Source: Enterobacteriaceae bacterium LSJC7 (GTDB lineage Bacteria; Pseudomonadota; Gammaproteobacteria; Enterobacterales; Enterobacteriaceae). From it: a stretch of 64,000 nt of DNA. Shown piece by piece: positions 27,943 to 39,936 of the stretch. The DNA lies in contig AMFN01000004.1 of assembly GCA_000302695.1 (NCBI GenBank), positions 62,001 through 126,000 of the forward strand. Reading direction: 5' to 3'. Below the pieces are notes generated by a model. The model was not told where the DNA came from. It saw only the letters and a list, made by a program, of their open reading frames with translations, and did not search any database. The position numbers were made by a program, and so were the translations under genes. Each line of letters begins with the position of its first letter. The first letter of the stretch is position 1.

Positions 27943-29010
27943 TTAAGAATGGAACTCTTTGACGCGATCAATGGCAAGTTGCAGGTTATTATCATCAAAG
28001 AGTTTCATCTTACGGTTGGCCCAGTGTTCACCCGCCGGCCACTGGCGCAATCCCTCTTTAACGGAATCCAGCGTGGGCTGGCATCCTCCCTGGGTCAACA
28101 GCCAGTCAACGGTGGCCAGCAGTTCCAGTCCAAAGGGCGATTCAAAGCCGTCAATCAACTGGCTGACTTGCTCCATTGCAGGCAACCAGGCTTTAGCTTC
28201 GCTATTCAAATAGGTATTAACGTGGTCTTTTTCCTGGTCGTTAAACCAGATGACGTCCTGTGGGTGACTATCCGGGATGCGTTTTTCCGCTTTCAGGTAG
28301 TTGCCGTCAAGCGCATTGAGCAAATGATTCAGGTTGTTTGCATAGGGGCCATAATTATACGCCTCAAACCGCAGCTTAAGCTCATCTTTCAGGTGATACT
28401 GTTCGACTGCGCGTTGTAAAAACCATGCCAGCTTCTGGATTTCCAGCAGGCTGCACTCAATACCCAACACCCAGTAACGGCGTACCAGTTCAGCAATCAT
28501 CGCTCTGGCGGGAGTGAGCTTTTTTACCCCGGTACTTTTGGCGACATTCAGGTATTTGTCCGTGGGTTCATACACCACAATGTCAACGCCGGGTATGTCG
28601 CTTAATGCGCCCTCAATGCGTTCTTTTACGTCAGGCCAGCTCAGGCCGCCGTTGCCTGCACCGAGCGGTGGAATAGCGACAGACTGCACTTTCTCTTCCA
28701 GTAAAAAACGGCGTAAATCCTGTAAACCTTCTTCAATCCACTCAAGCCGGGAATCGGCGCGCCAGTGTTGTTTGGTGGGGAAGTTGATAATCCAGCGTGG
28801 CCCCATAAGCTCTCCGGTTTCAGTAATGAACATCTTACCGGTGACCACCTGCTTTTGTTTGCAGGCGTGAGCATAGGCTTTCATGTTTTGCGGGTAGCGC
28901 TCTTTGAACATCAGCGCGATACCTTTACCCATGACACCGACGGTATTCACTGTATTCACCAGTGCTTCCACGGGTGCATCCAGTAAGTTGCCTTGTGTAA
29001 ATGTGATCAT
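27943..29010 (-). CDS. darG: DarG antitoxin: DNA ADP-ribosyl glycohydrolase (macrodomain)
   Basis: DarG removes ADP-ribose from DNA and also binds DarT, neutralising it. ATG 29010 overlaps the darT stop by 4 bp (ATGA) and gives 355 residues; a longer frame from 29070 is inside darT. The macrodomain spans 1-~155: [31 protein letters not shown] and [12 protein letters not shown]. Lys80 in NFPTKQHWR matches the catalytic lysine of Thermus DarG. The C-terminal ~190 residues ([12 protein letters not shown]...[12 protein letters not shown]) carry a Panacea/SocA-like pattern, probably the toxin-binding part (inference). Confidence 0.9.
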   Translation of the reverse strand: MITFTQGNLLDAPVEALVNTVNTVGVMGKGIALMFKERYPQNMKAYAHACKQKQVVTGKMFITETGELMGPRWIINFPTKQHWRADSRLEWIEEGLQDLRRFLLEEKVQSVAIPPLGAGNGGLSWPDVKERIEGALSDIPGVDIVVYEPTDKYLNVAKSTGVKKLTPARAMIAELVRRYWVLGIECSLLEIQKLAWFLQRAVEQYHLKDELKLRFEAYNYGPYANNLNHLLNALDGNYLKAEKRIPDSHPQDVIWFNDQEKDHVNTYLNSEAKAWLPAMEQVSQLIDGFESPFGLELLATVDWLLTQGGCQPTLDSVKEGLRQWPAGEHWANRKMKLFDDNNLQLAIDRVKEFHS

Positions 29011-29663
29011 GAGAAGTACCACCCAGCCCGTGCATGGACGGGCATTGTCAAATTGCGTTGCGACAGCCAATGCTCTAATTGTAACTTGACATCATTGTTG
29101 TAACAAACCATCCCGCTCAGTAATGTGATTGGACAGTGTTGCCAGAGAAGCGCTTCCGCCTGGTAGCGTTCAAACTTTGCCAGGTCGTCCTGGTCGCGAC
29201 GGAAATCCCGAGCCTGTAAGATAGGCCAGTCAATCTGATTGAGGTGATCCAGACTGGTGAAGTAATTCGCCAGGCTACAGTAGGCGTGACTGTCGGTAAA
29301 GACGAAAGGGAGGGACTGAGCCGCTGCTTCTCGCAGACTGCTGACCAGAATGACGATTTCTTCATTATCACGTTGTTTAATGCCGCCGCGCCCGCTGTGA
29401 ATATTCATTAACATCGGCGAGAAGGGCGTAAAATAAAACGGCACGTAGTCATGCAGCGTACCGCCCGTTCCAACTGGGACCAGATGCCCGGCGCGTTTAC
29501 TGATAAGCTCCTGATTACCAATGTGAGTCCAGTTTTCTGCTTGCACGGCGCTGTTGCCACAGTGCAAGCCATTATCCAGTATCCACGGGATATTATCCCG
29601 ATGGACGATACGCCAGATCAGGGCTTTTTCCGGGTTAAGGCTGGCGCTGTAGTCGTAGGCCAC
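29007..29663 (-). CDS. darT: DarT toxin: DNA ADP-ribosyltransferase
   Basis: DarT transfers ADP-ribose from NAD+ onto bases of single-stranded DNA, blocking replication; some DarTG systems stop phages. The 218-residue frame begins at GTG 29663 with GGAG seven bases upstream. The NAD-binding motif is [13 protein letters not shown] (His21, Asn24). [17 protein letters not shown] is the substrate loop block, and Glu170 in RYQAEALLW fits the catalytic glutamate. It overlaps the upstream DarT-like gene by 29 bp and darG by 4 bp, giving strict co-translation. Confidence 0.9.
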   Translation of the reverse strand: MAYDYSASLNPEKALIWRIVHRDNIPWILDNGLHCGNSAVQAENWTHIGNQELISKRAGHLVPVGTGGTLHDYVPFYFTPFSPMLMNIHSGRGGIKQRDNEEIVILVSSLREAAAQSLPFVFTDSHAYCSLANYFTSLDHLNQIDWPILQARDFRRDQDDLAKFERYQAEALLWQHCPITLLSGMVCYNNDVKLQLEHWLSQRNLTMPVHARAGWYFS

Positions 29664-30240
29664 GCTCAGGCTCCGGGAACATATTGGGGCTGTAATTAAC
29701 GTAGAGAGTCAATTTATACCTTTTTTTTAGCGCATTGACAGTTTGCTCGGTCCCTTCATCAGGGACATAAATGCTGTAGAAATCGCTGGCAGGGACTGTG
29801 GTGGGGGATAAGCATTCTGCCATGCAGACATGTCTACACTCATCCTCAAGGTAAGCCCGGCGCTCCATAGTATCCCAATCAATCGTTTTTATCCCAGCCT
29901 CATAACTCAGCAGGGTGATATCTGTTCCGGCTAAAGGATGTCTGGGAATAATGTGCCAGTTATTTGTCTGTGCATGGCTGCGAAGAACCGTAATCAGAGC
30001 GAATTTTTTATCAACATTGTTGCGATGAACCCTACCATCAAAAGGGTTTTTGGCGAAGAAGTGAAAGGGAACACATTCTTCTAATCGCAGAGTACGGCGT
30101 GATTCTATGATGCCAGCATCGGCCACATCTGAAAATTGCTTCAAAAGGCTACGAGGCTTTAATCCCTGCGAAAAAATAGCCTCCAGATTGGTAATGTCTG
30201 TTAAATGATAAATCAGTTTTCCATCGCGAATATCTGCCAT
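29635..30240 (-). CDS. Second DarT-like (DUF4433-type) ADP-ribosyltransferase homologue
   Basis: This 201-residue protein opens the operon, with AAGGAG seven bases before ATG 30240. It keeps a DarT-like layout: LIYHLTDITNLEAIFSQGL (His12, Asn18) resembles the NAD-binding start, EECVPFHFFAKNPF the [11 protein letters not shown] block, and Glu142 in VCMAECLSP aligns with the catalytic Glu. The rest is unlike DarT, with a longer middle (IIPRHPLAGTDI...) and an extra C-terminal strand region. It could be a second toxin, a regulator, or an RNA- or protein-targeting relative. Homology is read from motifs only. Confidence 0.72.
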   Translation of the reverse strand: MADIRDGKLIYHLTDITNLEAIFSQGLKPRSLLKQFSDVADAGIIESRRTLRLEECVPFHFFAKNPFDGRVHRNNVDKKFALITVLRSHAQTNNWHIIPRHPLAGTDITLLSYEAGIKTIDWDTMERRAYLEDECRHVCMAECLSPTTVPASDFYSIYVPDEGTEQTVNALKKRYKLTLYVNYSPNMFPEPERGLRLQRQP

Positions 30241-30393
30241 GAATGCGCTCCTTGTCCCTGTGTTGTGCCTTTTGTTTGTTCAATTATCTTAATGCTTTCC
30301 ACTTCATCACATATTTCGTCATTTGCAAATATGGATTGATGGCATATGGGTTACATGATGAGTTGTGCAGCATTTACTGCTTAAAACGGAATC

Positions 30394-30416
30394 AAACCCG
30401 GCCCTGCGGCCGGGTC
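30394..30416. terminator. GC hairpin downstream of actP
   Basis: ACCCGGCC-CTGC-GGCCGGGT (30396-30415) sits just beyond the actP stop. On the minus strand it is followed by TTTGATTCCGTTTT, a fair terminator tail. Confidence 0.65.
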
Positions 30417-30423
30417 AGCTTCG

Positions 30424-32393
<1,970 letters not shown>

Positions 32394-32551
32394 CACAGAG
32401 TCTCCAGAGGTAGTTACGGTTTGTTGTTGTGTTAGTGCACAGGACAGCAGGGAACCCCACCCGTGCTCGCCGCCTCCTGTTGACCGGAGAGCTGACGATG
32501 ACGTTGACGTGCGCAACCGCGCTATACAGGTTCTTCCGTGGATACAGCAAA

Positions 32552-32571
32552 CGGCGGGCCTGCGCCCGCCG
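32552..32571. terminator. GC hairpin downstream of acs
   Basis: CGGCGGGC-CTGC-GCCCGCCG is a perfect 8-bp stem between acs and yjcH. The minus-strand tail TTTGCTGT is weak, so it may attenuate rather than end transcription into yjcH-actP. Confidence 0.5.
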
Positions 32572-32593
32572 GTGTGACAGCGTTAAAGCCGCA

Positions 32594-34552
32594 TCAGGAC
32601 GGCATGGTGATGCCCTGTTTTTCTTCGAGCAGTTTTTCCACCACGCCCGGATCGGCAAGCGTTGAGGTATCGCCGAGATTGCTGGTGTCCCCTGCGGCGA
32701 TTTTGCGCAGGATGCGGCGCATAATCTTGCCGGAGCGGGTTTTCGGCAGTGAATCGGTCCAGTGCAACACGTCCGGCGTTGCCAGCGGGCCAATCTCTTT
32801 ACGCACCCAGTTACGCACCTCGGTGTACAGTTCTGGCGTCGGGTCTTCGCCGTGATTGAGCGTTACGTAGGCGTAGATGGCCTGGCCTTTGATGCTGTGC
32901 GGAATGCCCACCACGGCAGCCTCGGCAATTTTCGGGTGCGACACCAGCGCAGATTCGATTTCTGCGGTACCAAGACGGTGGCCGGAGACGTTAAGCACGT
33001 CGTCCACGCGCCCGGTTATCCAGTAATAGCCGTCTTCGTCGCGTCGCGCGCCGTCGCCGCTGAAATACATGTTTTTGAAGGTGGAGAAGTAAGTCTGCTC
33101 AAAGCGTTCATGGTCGCCAAACAGCGTGCGCGCCTGGCCCGGCCAGGAGTCACGAATTGCCAGGTTGCCTTCGGTGGCGCCTTCAAGCGGGTGGCCTTCG
33201 TTATCTACCAGCACCGGTTGCACGCCAAAGAACGGACGCGTTGCCGAGCCAGCTTTGAGTTCAATCGCACCCGGCAGCGGGGTAATCATGAAGCCACCGG
33301 TCTCGGTCTGCCACCAGGTGTCCATCACCGGGCACTTCTCGTTGCCGATTTTCTTCCAGAACCACTCCCAGGCTTCCGGGTTAATCGGCTCGCCCACGGA
33401 GCCAAGAATGCGCAGCGACGAGCGGTTAGTACCTTCAATTGCCTTGTCGCCTTCGGCCATCAGCGCGCGGATGGCGGTAGGGGCGGTGTAGAGGATGTTG
33501 ACCTTGTGCTTGTCCACCACCTGCGCCATGCGGTTTGGCTGCGGCCAGTTCGGTACGCCTTCAAACATCAGCGTCGTTGCGCCGCAGGCGAGCGGGCCGT
33601 AGAGCAGGTAACTGTGGCCGGTGACCCAGCCTACGTCGGCGGTGCACCAGTAGACCTCACCCGGATGGTAATCAAACACGTATTTGAAGGTAGTGGCGGC
33701 GTAAACCAGATAGCCGCCGGTGGTATGCAGCACGCCTTTAGGTTTGCCAGTGGAGCCGGAGGTGTAGAGGATGAACAGCGGGTCTTCGGCATTCATTTCT
33801 ACCGGCTGGTGTTCGTGGCTGGCGTTCTCCATCAGGCTGTGCCACCACAGATCGCGCCCTTCCTGCCAGCCAATCTGACCGCCGGTGCGCTTGAGTGTCA
33901 CCACGTGTTCAACAGTTTTCACGTTCGGGTTGTTCAGCGCGTCATCGACGTTTTTCTTAAGCGGAATGCTGCGCCCGGCACGCATGCCTTCATCGGCGGT
34001 GATAATCAAACGGGCGCTGGAATCCACCACGCGGCCCGCCACCGCTTCTGGCGAGAAGCCACCAAAAATCACCGAATGAATGGCGCCAATGCGCGCGCAG
34101 GCGAGCATCGCCACTGCCGCTTCTGGCACCATCGGCATATAAATGGCCACTACATCGCCTTTGTTGATGCCCAGATTGAGCAGCACATTAGCAAAGCGGC
34201 AGACGTCCTGGTGAAGCTCGCGGTAGGTAATGGTTTTACTCTGGCTGGCGTCGTCGCCTTCCCAGATGATAGCGGGCTGGTCGCCGCGCGCGCTCAGGTG
34301 GCGGTCAAGGCAGTTAGCGGCCAGGTTCAGGGTGCCGTCTTCATACCATTTGATAGAGACATTGCCCGGTGCGAAAGAGGTGTTTTTGACCGTGGTGTAA
34401 GGTTTCATCCAGTCGAGAATTTTACCCTGCTCGCCCCAGAATGCGTCGGGGTCACTCACCGACTGCTGGTACTTAGACACGTACTGCTCCGGGCTAATCA
34501 GACAATGTTCTGCAATGCTGGCAGGAATGGGATGTTTATGTATTTGGCTCAT
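32594..34552 (-). CDS. acs: Acetyl-CoA synthetase
   Basis: Acs makes acetyl-CoA from acetate, ATP and CoA through acetyl-AMP, scavenging low acetate. The 652 residues equal the E. coli length. The adenylate-forming motif [11 protein letters not shown] (about 264-274) and the [10 protein letters not shown] motif are intact. Near the C-terminus [11 protein letters not shown] holds the lysine (about 609) that is acetylated by Pat/YfiQ to switch the enzyme off. It is the first gene of acs-yjcH-actP, divergent from gltP. Confidence 0.98.
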   Translation of the reverse strand: MSQIHKHPIPASIAEHCLISPEQYVSKYQQSVSDPDAFWGEQGKILDWMKPYTTVKNTSFAPGNVSIKWYEDGTLNLAANCLDRHLSARGDQPAIIWEGDDASQSKTITYRELHQDVCRFANVLLNLGINKGDVVAIYMPMVPEAAVAMLACARIGAIHSVIFGGFSPEAVAGRVVDSSARLIITADEGMRAGRSIPLKKNVDDALNNPNVKTVEHVVTLKRTGGQIGWQEGRDLWWHSLMENASHEHQPVEMNAEDPLFILYTSGSTGKPKGVLHTTGGYLVYAATTFKYVFDYHPGEVYWCTADVGWVTGHSYLLYGPLACGATTLMFEGVPNWPQPNRMAQVVDKHKVNILYTAPTAIRALMAEGDKAIEGTNRSSLRILGSVGEPINPEAWEWFWKKIGNEKCPVMDTWWQTETGGFMITPLPGAIELKAGSATRPFFGVQPVLVDNEGHPLEGATEGNLAIRDSWPGQARTLFGDHERFEQTYFSTFKNMYFSGDGARRDEDGYYWITGRVDDVLNVSGHRLGTAEIESALVSHPKIAEAAVVGIPHSIKGQAIYAYVTLNHGEDPTPELYTEVRNWVRKEIGPLATPDVLHWTDSLPKTRSGKIMRRILRKIAAGDTSNLGDTSTLADPGVVEKLLEEKQGITMPS

Positions 34553-34972
34553 AGCTTTTTTTCTCCTGTAAGATGTTAATAATATGTCAAATAAAGGTTA
34601 ATCACAGAGGGGGGAGGGATAATGTTTACTTTTTGCGCGACAGATCACGCATTAAAAGATGACTGAAAAGTAAGCAAACGAACTGCACCAGAGAAATAGT
34701 TTCGTTAGCAAACTATTTAAAAATGAGGAGGGTAAATTTATTTAACAACAGTAAGTTAGATGTGATGAACGGTAAAAAAATCTTGTTAACTGTGTTAATT
34801 CTGTGAATGGCTTCAATTTTCAAGGGTTGCGTGGGACAGGGTGCAAATGATACTGATCATGGCGAACAAAAACTCCATAACATCACCCGACGTTCGCCTT
34901 ACCCTTTTCAGTTAGCGGTGTTCTCTTCGACAGGGTTGAGAAGGCCGCCTGAGTTCAGGATGCAGAAACGCT
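34553..34972. promoter_or_regulatory. acs-gltP divergent promoter region
   Basis: 420 AT-rich bases hold no gene. TGTGATGAACGGTAAA (about 34758-34773) has one good CRP half-site and a poor second half, and TTAATCACAGAGG (about 34599) another half-site. CRP control of acs is known in E. coli, but neither site is convincing by eye. The nrfABCDEFG operon found here in E. coli K-12 is absent. Confidence 0.5.
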
Positions 34973-36286
34973 ATGAAAAAACAAAAATTTAGCCTTGCCT
35001 GGCAAATCTTGCTGGCGCTGGTGCTGGGTATTCTCCTTGGGAGCTACCTCCATTATCAGCCGGATACCCGCGGCTGGCTGGTGGATAACCTGCTGTCTCC
35101 GGCAGGGGATATCTTTATCCACCTGATCAAAATGATCGTTGTGCCTATCGTTATCTCCACGCTGGTAGTAGGGATTGCCGGGGTTGGTGACGCCAAACAG
35201 CTTGGCCGTATCGGTGTTAAGACCATCGTTTATTTCGAAGTGATTACCACCGTTGCCATCATTCTTGGCATCACGTTTGCCAACATCTTTCAGCCAGGCA
35301 GCGGCATCGATATGTCGCAGCTCGCACAGGCGGATATCTCTAAATATCAGCGCACCACCGAAGACGTGGTGAGCCACTCTCACGGCCTGATGGGGACCAT
35401 TCTGTCGCTGGTGCCGACCAACATCTTCGCTTCAATGGCGAAGGGCGATATGCTGCCGATTATCTTCTTCTCGGTGCTGTTTGGGCTGGGCCTCTCTTCG
35501 CTGCCGGCGAAGAATCGCGAGCCGTTAGTTGCGGTGTTCCGCGGCATTTCTGAAACCATGTTCAAAGTCACCCACATGGTGATGCGCTATGCGCCGGTGG
35601 GGGTGTTCGCACTCATCTCCGTCACCGTGGCGAACTTCGGTTTTGCCTCGCTGTGGCCGCTCGCCAAGCTGGTGATTCTGGTCTACATGGCCATTCTGTT
35701 TTTTGCGCTGGTGGTGCTGGGTGCCGTGGCACGCATGTGCAAACTGAGTATCTGGACGCTGATTCGCATCCTTAAAGAGGAGCTGATTCTGGCGTACTCG
35801 ACGGCCAGTTCTGAGACGGTGCTACCGCGCATCATTCAGAAGATGGAGGCCTACGGTGCGCCGTCGTCCATCACAAGCTTCGTGGTGCCGACCGGTTATT
35901 CATTTAACCTCGACGGCTCCACGCTCTACCAGAGTATCGCGGCTATCTTTATCGCCCAGCTTTACGGCATTGACCTGTCTATCTGGCAGGAAATCATTCT
36001 GGTGCTGACGCTGATGGTGACCTCAAAAGGCATTGCCGGTGTACCGGGCGTGTCGTTTGTGGTGCTGCTGGCAACGCTTGGCAGCGTCGGCATTCCGCTG
36101 GAAGGGCTGGCGTTTATCGCCGGTGTTGACCGTATTCTCGATATGGCGCGCACCGCGCTTAACGTGGTGGGCAACGCGCTGGCGGTGCTGGTTATCGCCA
36201 AGTGGGAGCACAAGTTCGACGCCAAAAAAGCGCGGGAATACGAGCGGGAAGTGCTCGGTAAATTCGATAAAACCGCGCAGGACTAA
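34973..36286 (+). CDS. gltP: Glutamate/aspartate:proton symporter GltP
   Basis: GltP is an inner-membrane DAACS-family carrier for L-glutamate and L-aspartate. The 437 residues are the E. coli length. The HP1 serine-rich hairpin is AYSTASSETVLPRI, the NMDGT-like motif appears as SFNLDGSTLYQ, and the C-terminal substrate helix is DRILDMARTALNVVGNALAV. This pattern marks the proton-coupled bacterial branch. A strong terminator follows. Confidence 0.96.
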   Translation: MKKQKFSLAWQILLALVLGILLGSYLHYQPDTRGWLVDNLLSPAGDIFIHLIKMIVVPIVISTLVVGIAGVGDAKQLGRIGVKTIVYFEVITTVAIILGITFANIFQPGSGIDMSQLAQADISKYQRTTEDVVSHSHGLMGTILSLVPTNIFASMAKGDMLPIIFFSVLFGLGLSSLPAKNREPLVAVFRGISETMFKVTHMVMRYAPVGVFALISVTVANFGFASLWPLAKLVILVYMAILFFALVVLGAVARMCKLSIWTLIRILKEELILAYSTASSETVLPRIIQKMEAYGAPSSITSFVVPTGYSFNLDGSTLYQSIAAIFIAQLYGIDLSIWQEIILVLTLMVTSKGIAGVPGVSFVVLLATLGSVGIPLEGLAFIAGVDRILDMARTALNVVGNALAVLVIAKWEHKFDAKKAREYEREVLGKFDKTAQD

Positions 36287-36310
36287 TTAACAAATAACGT
36301 CGGATTTTCT

Positions 36311-36346
36311 GGCCCCCTTTGCCGCAAGGCGCAGGGGGCTTTTTTT
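36311..36346. terminator. Rho-independent terminator between gltP and fdhF
   Basis: GCCCCCTTTGCC/GGCGCAGGGGGC arms with a short loop are followed by seven T residues. It lies between convergent genes and may serve both. Confidence 0.85.
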
Positions 36347-36357
36347 ATGCCGTGGGT

Positions 36358-38505
36358 TTAGCCCGCCGCACTCTCGCGCAGCCGGTCTTTCAACTGCTGG
36401 TACTGGTGAATGACGTACTGCTCTGCGGCCTGTTGGTCGGCAATCGGCTCCACGCGCACCGCGCTGTACTTGTACTCCGGCGTTTTGGTTATCGGGCTTA
36501 AGTGTTCGTGCACCAGTTCGTTGCAGGCACCAATCCACCATTGGTAAGTCATGTACACCGCGCCCCGGTTCGGGCGCTCGCTGACCTGCGCGCGCGTCAT
36601 CACCCGGCCTTTGCGCGAGGTTATCCATATCAGCGCCTCGTCTTCAATGCCAAGGCGCGCGGCGTCGTCGGCATGAATCTGCGCGTAGCCCGGCTCGTCG
36701 GCCAGGGCCGCCAGGGCTGCACAGTTGCCGGTCATCGAGCGGCACGAGTAGTGACCCACTTCGCGCACAGTGGAGAGCACCATTGGGTACTCGTCGCTGA
36801 GCTTGTCCTGCGGTGCCACCCAGTCACAGGTGAAGAACTGGCCCAGGCCGTTGGCGCGGTCAAATTTGCCGTCGTACAGCCACTGTGTGCCCTGGTCAGA
36901 CGGCGATTCATCGCGACATGGCCACTGGATGTAACCCATCTCGCCAATCTTTTCGTAGGTGGCCCCGAAAAAGTTTGGGCAAAGGTGGCGCATTTCGTCC
37001 CAGATTTCCTGGGTTGAGGCATAGTCCATCGGGTAGCCCATGCGGGTGGCAAGTTCGCTGATGATCTGCCAGTCGGTTTTAAGGTCCCACTGCGGTTCGA
37101 TGGCCTTAAAGAAGCGCTGGAAGCCACGGTCGGCGGCGGTGTACGTGCCTTCGTGCTCGCCCCAGCTGGTTGACGGCAGCACTACGTCGGCGACGGCGGC
37201 GGTTTTGGTCATGAAGATGTCCTGCACCACCAGCAGTTCGAGATTGTCCATCGCTTCGCGCACCGCGGAAAGCTCCGGGTCAGTCTGCATCGGATCTTCG
37301 CCCATAATGTAAGCGGCGCGTACCTCGCCGTGGGCCACGCGGTGCGGCAGTTCGCTGATGCGATAGCCGGGTTTTTCCGGCAGTTCTGGCACGCCCCAGG
37401 CGCGGGCAAATTTCTCACGGTGCGCGGCAACGCTGACTGACTGATAGCCCGGATAGGTATCCGGCAGCGCGCCCATATCGCATGCGCCTTGTACGTTATT
37501 CTGGCCGCGCACCGGGTTCACGCCGGTGTTGGGCTTGCCGAGGTGCCCGGTCAGCAGCGCAAGGCTGGTGAGCGCACGCACGGTTTCCACGCCCTGGTAA
37601 AACTGGGTTACGCCCATGCCCCACAGGATGGTGGCGGTTTTGGCTGTGGCATACAGTCGTGCGGCCTTGCGGATATCGGCAGCGGCAACGCCGGTCATTG
37701 CCTCAACAGAGTGCGGCGTATAGCCTTCCACTATCTTGCGATAGTCATCAAAACCTTCCGTGCGCGTGCTGATAAAGGCGCTGTTACACAGCCCTTCCTC
37801 AATAATGACATGACCCATTGCGTTAAGTAGCGCAATGTTGGAGCCGTTATTGAGCTGTAAATGCATATCGGCGATGCGCGCTGTTTCAATGCGCCGCGGA
37901 TCGCAGACAATGATTTTGGCCCCTTTCTCTTTGGCCCGAATGACGCGATTAGCGACAATAGGGTGAGAGTCTGCCGGGTTATAGCCAAAGATCAGCAGTA
38001 AATCGGTGTCCTCAATCTCTACTACCGAATTGCTCATTGCGCCGTTACCGACCGACTGGTGCAGACCTGCAACCGAAGGGCCGTGTCAGACGCGCGCGCA
38101 ACAGTCGACGTTGTTGGTGCCCAGCACCGCGCGGGCGAATTTCTGCATCAGGTAGTTGGTTTCGTTGCCGGTGCCGCGTGAAGATCCGGTGGTCATGATG
38201 GCATCCGGGCCGTATGTGTCCTTAATAGCCAGCAGTTTTTGCGCCACAAAATCGAGCGCCTCATTCCAGCTTACGGACTCAAGCTTTGCGCCGCGCGTGC
38301 GGCGGAGCATGGGGCTTTTCAGGCGCGGGGTAAGGATTTGCGTGTCATTGAGAAAATCCCAGCCGTAATAGCCCTTCAGACACAGCGTACCCTGGTTATT
38401 CCAGCCCAGGGCGGCTTCTGCGCCCACCACTTTATTGTCTTCAACCAGCAGGTTGATTTTGCAGCCAGAGGCGCAGTAAGGGCAGACGGTGATGACCTTT
38501 TTCAT
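36358..38505 (-). CDS. fdhF: Formate dehydrogenase H, selenocysteine-containing
   Basis: FdhF oxidises formate to CO2 in the formate hydrogenlyase complex, using a Mo-bis-MGD cofactor and one [4Fe-4S] cluster. It is read as one 715-residue protein from ATG 38505 with an in-frame TGA at codon 140 (38086-38088) decoded as selenocysteine in VDCCARV-U-HGPSVAG. The cluster cysteines are C8, C11, C15 and C42. Simple translation would split it into two frames at that codon. Length and sequence match E. coli FdhF; decoding needs selABCD elsewhere. Confidence 0.97.
38047..38088 (-). promoter_or_regulatory. SECIS element of fdhF
   Basis: The minus-strand sequence starting at the UGA codon reads TGACACGGCCCTTCGGTTGC and then AGGTCTGCACCAGTCGGTC. 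As recalled this differs from the E. coli fdhF bacterial SECIS hairpin at about two positions, and the GGUCU apical loop bound by SelB is conserved. Confidence 0.92.
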
Positions 38506-38546
38506 GGTGCATTGCTCCGTGCTCAGCAGATGTTGTCGTTGTTGTT

Positions 38547-38563
38547 CATGCCGTTTTATGCCA
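38547..38563 (-). promoter_or_regulatory. Possible sigma-54 promoter of fdhF
   Basis: The minus strand reads TGGCATAAAACGGCATG 42 bp before the start codon. The -24 GG and -12 GC elements are present, but with 9 rather than 10 bases between them. fdhF orthologues use sigma-54 with FhlA, which favours the call; the short spacing weakens it. Confidence 0.45.
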
Positions 38564-38670
38564 TGCAATCACGGCCTTCATCGTGCATCATAACGGAGAG
38601 AAAACGGTCAATTCCCTGATAAAAAGCATGGAATACATTTTCAGGCAGATGCACAGCGCAAGGAGCAATA

Positions 38671-39453
38671 ATGGAGACGTTTTTAACGCCGCAGCCGCTG
38701 GCGGTTGACGGAGTTTGCAACGCCCGCGATTTGGGCGGTTACCGGGTTGAGGGCGGCACAATTCGCCACGGGCGGCTGATTCGCGGTGCGGATCTGAGTG
38801 CGCTCACGGCGCAGGGGCAGCACTACCTGGCGCAGTTTCCGGTCAACAAAGTTATCGACCTGCGTACCGACGGCGAGCTAAAGGAGCAGCCCAACCGCCG
38901 CCCGGAAGGGGCAGAGATGGTACAACTCGACGTACTTAAAGTGGTGCTAAAAGCGCACAGCGCCAGCCCAAAAGAGATGATTGAGCGCATGGGCCAGCAG
39001 GACCCTGCACAGGTGCTGCTCGGGATTTATCACGCCTTTGTGGCTGAACCTTCCTGCCGTGCGGTCTGGCGGCGCTGGTTTGACGAGCTACTGGCTTCGG
39101 GTGAAGGTGCCGTGTATTTCCACTGTTCGGCGGGAAAAGACCGCACCGGCTTTGCGGCGGCGGTCGTTCTGCTGGCGCTGGGCGCGGAGCGCGGGCTGAT
39201 TATTGAAGACTACCTGCTCAGTAACCGCTATCGCGCCGAAGAGAACCAGCGCCTGCTGGCCCAGTTCCAGCCGCTGGTGCCAGACAAGCCTGCCGCCGAT
39301 ATCCTGACGCTGCTGGAGGTGCAGGAGCAATATTTGCAAACCGCGTTTGCGGCGATGGATGCGCTGTACGGCGGAGCGGATGCCTTCCTGCGTGACGGGC
39401 TGGGCGTGAGCGATGCCGAACGCGCACGGCTACGGGCGTTATTTGTGGCGTAA
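38671..39453 (+). CDS. Tyrosine-protein phosphatase, Y_phosphatase3/PtpB-like
   Basis: This 260-residue protein has the phosphatase P-loop HCSAGKDRTG, with Cys152 as nucleophile and Arg158. The N-terminal FNARDLGGY-like CNARDLGGYRVEGG and RGADLSALTAQG are typical of the PtpB/lipid-phosphatase-like group. Phosphotyrosine, phosphoserine or phosphoinositide substrates are known for relatives; the one here is unknown. AAGGAG precedes ATG 38671, and there is no signal peptide. It is divergent from fdhF and ends at a strong terminator. Confidence 0.88.
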   Translation: METFLTPQPLAVDGVCNARDLGGYRVEGGTIRHGRLIRGADLSALTAQGQHYLAQFPVNKVIDLRTDGELKEQPNRRPEGAEMVQLDVLKVVLKAHSASPKEMIERMGQQDPAQVLLGIYHAFVAEPSCRAVWRRWFDELLASGEGAVYFHCSAGKDRTGFAAAVVLLALGAERGLIIEDYLLSNRYRAEENQRLLAQFQPLVPDKPAADILTLLEVQEQYLQTAFAAMDALYGGADAFLRDGLGVSDAERARLRALFVA

Positions 39454-39459
39454 AATCCG

Positions 39460-39481
39460 GCCGCCGACGGGCGGCTTTTTT
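39460..39481 (+). terminator. Rho-independent terminator of the phosphatase gene
   Basis: GCCGCC (39460-39465) and GGCGGC (39470-39475) form a 6-bp stem followed by six T residues. Confidence 0.85.
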
Positions 39482-39936
39482 GACGCTTTCCTTCTTCCAC
39501 CTGGCATCTGGCGGGGTGCAGGCGCGCCATGCCGTCGTCAGTGAGAACACCTTTCACCAGCGCGGGCTGGCGCATTCCCCCTTCTTTTTGTCATATCAAC
39601 AACGGCCGCATAAAGCCTTTTTGCTGGTCAAAAATAACGTTTTTTGGTCTTTGAAATGGTTTTTTTGTCTGTTTATTTGTCTTTTTTGCTTTTTTTATCA
39701 GCGGGATGAGTTTTTTTGTCGGAGCATGTTAGGGGCGATCGCTGTCGTGTTAAGGGTTGTTGTGCCACGTGAATAGCAACGTTAATATGTTTTAAATACG
39801 ATGTTATTTTATTATTGTTCTTAACATGCTGTTTTGTATCACATTTTTTAATTAATATGATTGTAATTGGTAATTATCATGACACATAATAAAATTGCTT
39901 TAATAATTATTAAATCAGGAAAATCCAGGAGGGATT
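39482..39936. other. Gap with sharp drop to AT-rich DNA
   Basis: The first ~130 bp are GC-rich and gene-free. From about 39610 the plus strand is unusually T-rich (repeated TTTTTTG runs), and from 39780 to 39935 AT-rich with TTAATTAT-like words typical of silenced horizontally acquired DNA. No gene seen. Confidence 0.55.

Noticed and set aside
32762-34579. 605-codon plus-strand frame opposite acs
   Set aside because: Exact antisense shadow of the highly conserved acs gene; composition is an artefact of GC-rich codon usage.
38037-38568. fdhF as two separate genes or a pseudogene with a premature stop
   Set aside because: The internal TGA is at the known selenocysteine codon 140 and is followed by a SECIS hairpin, so this is one intact selenoprotein gene.
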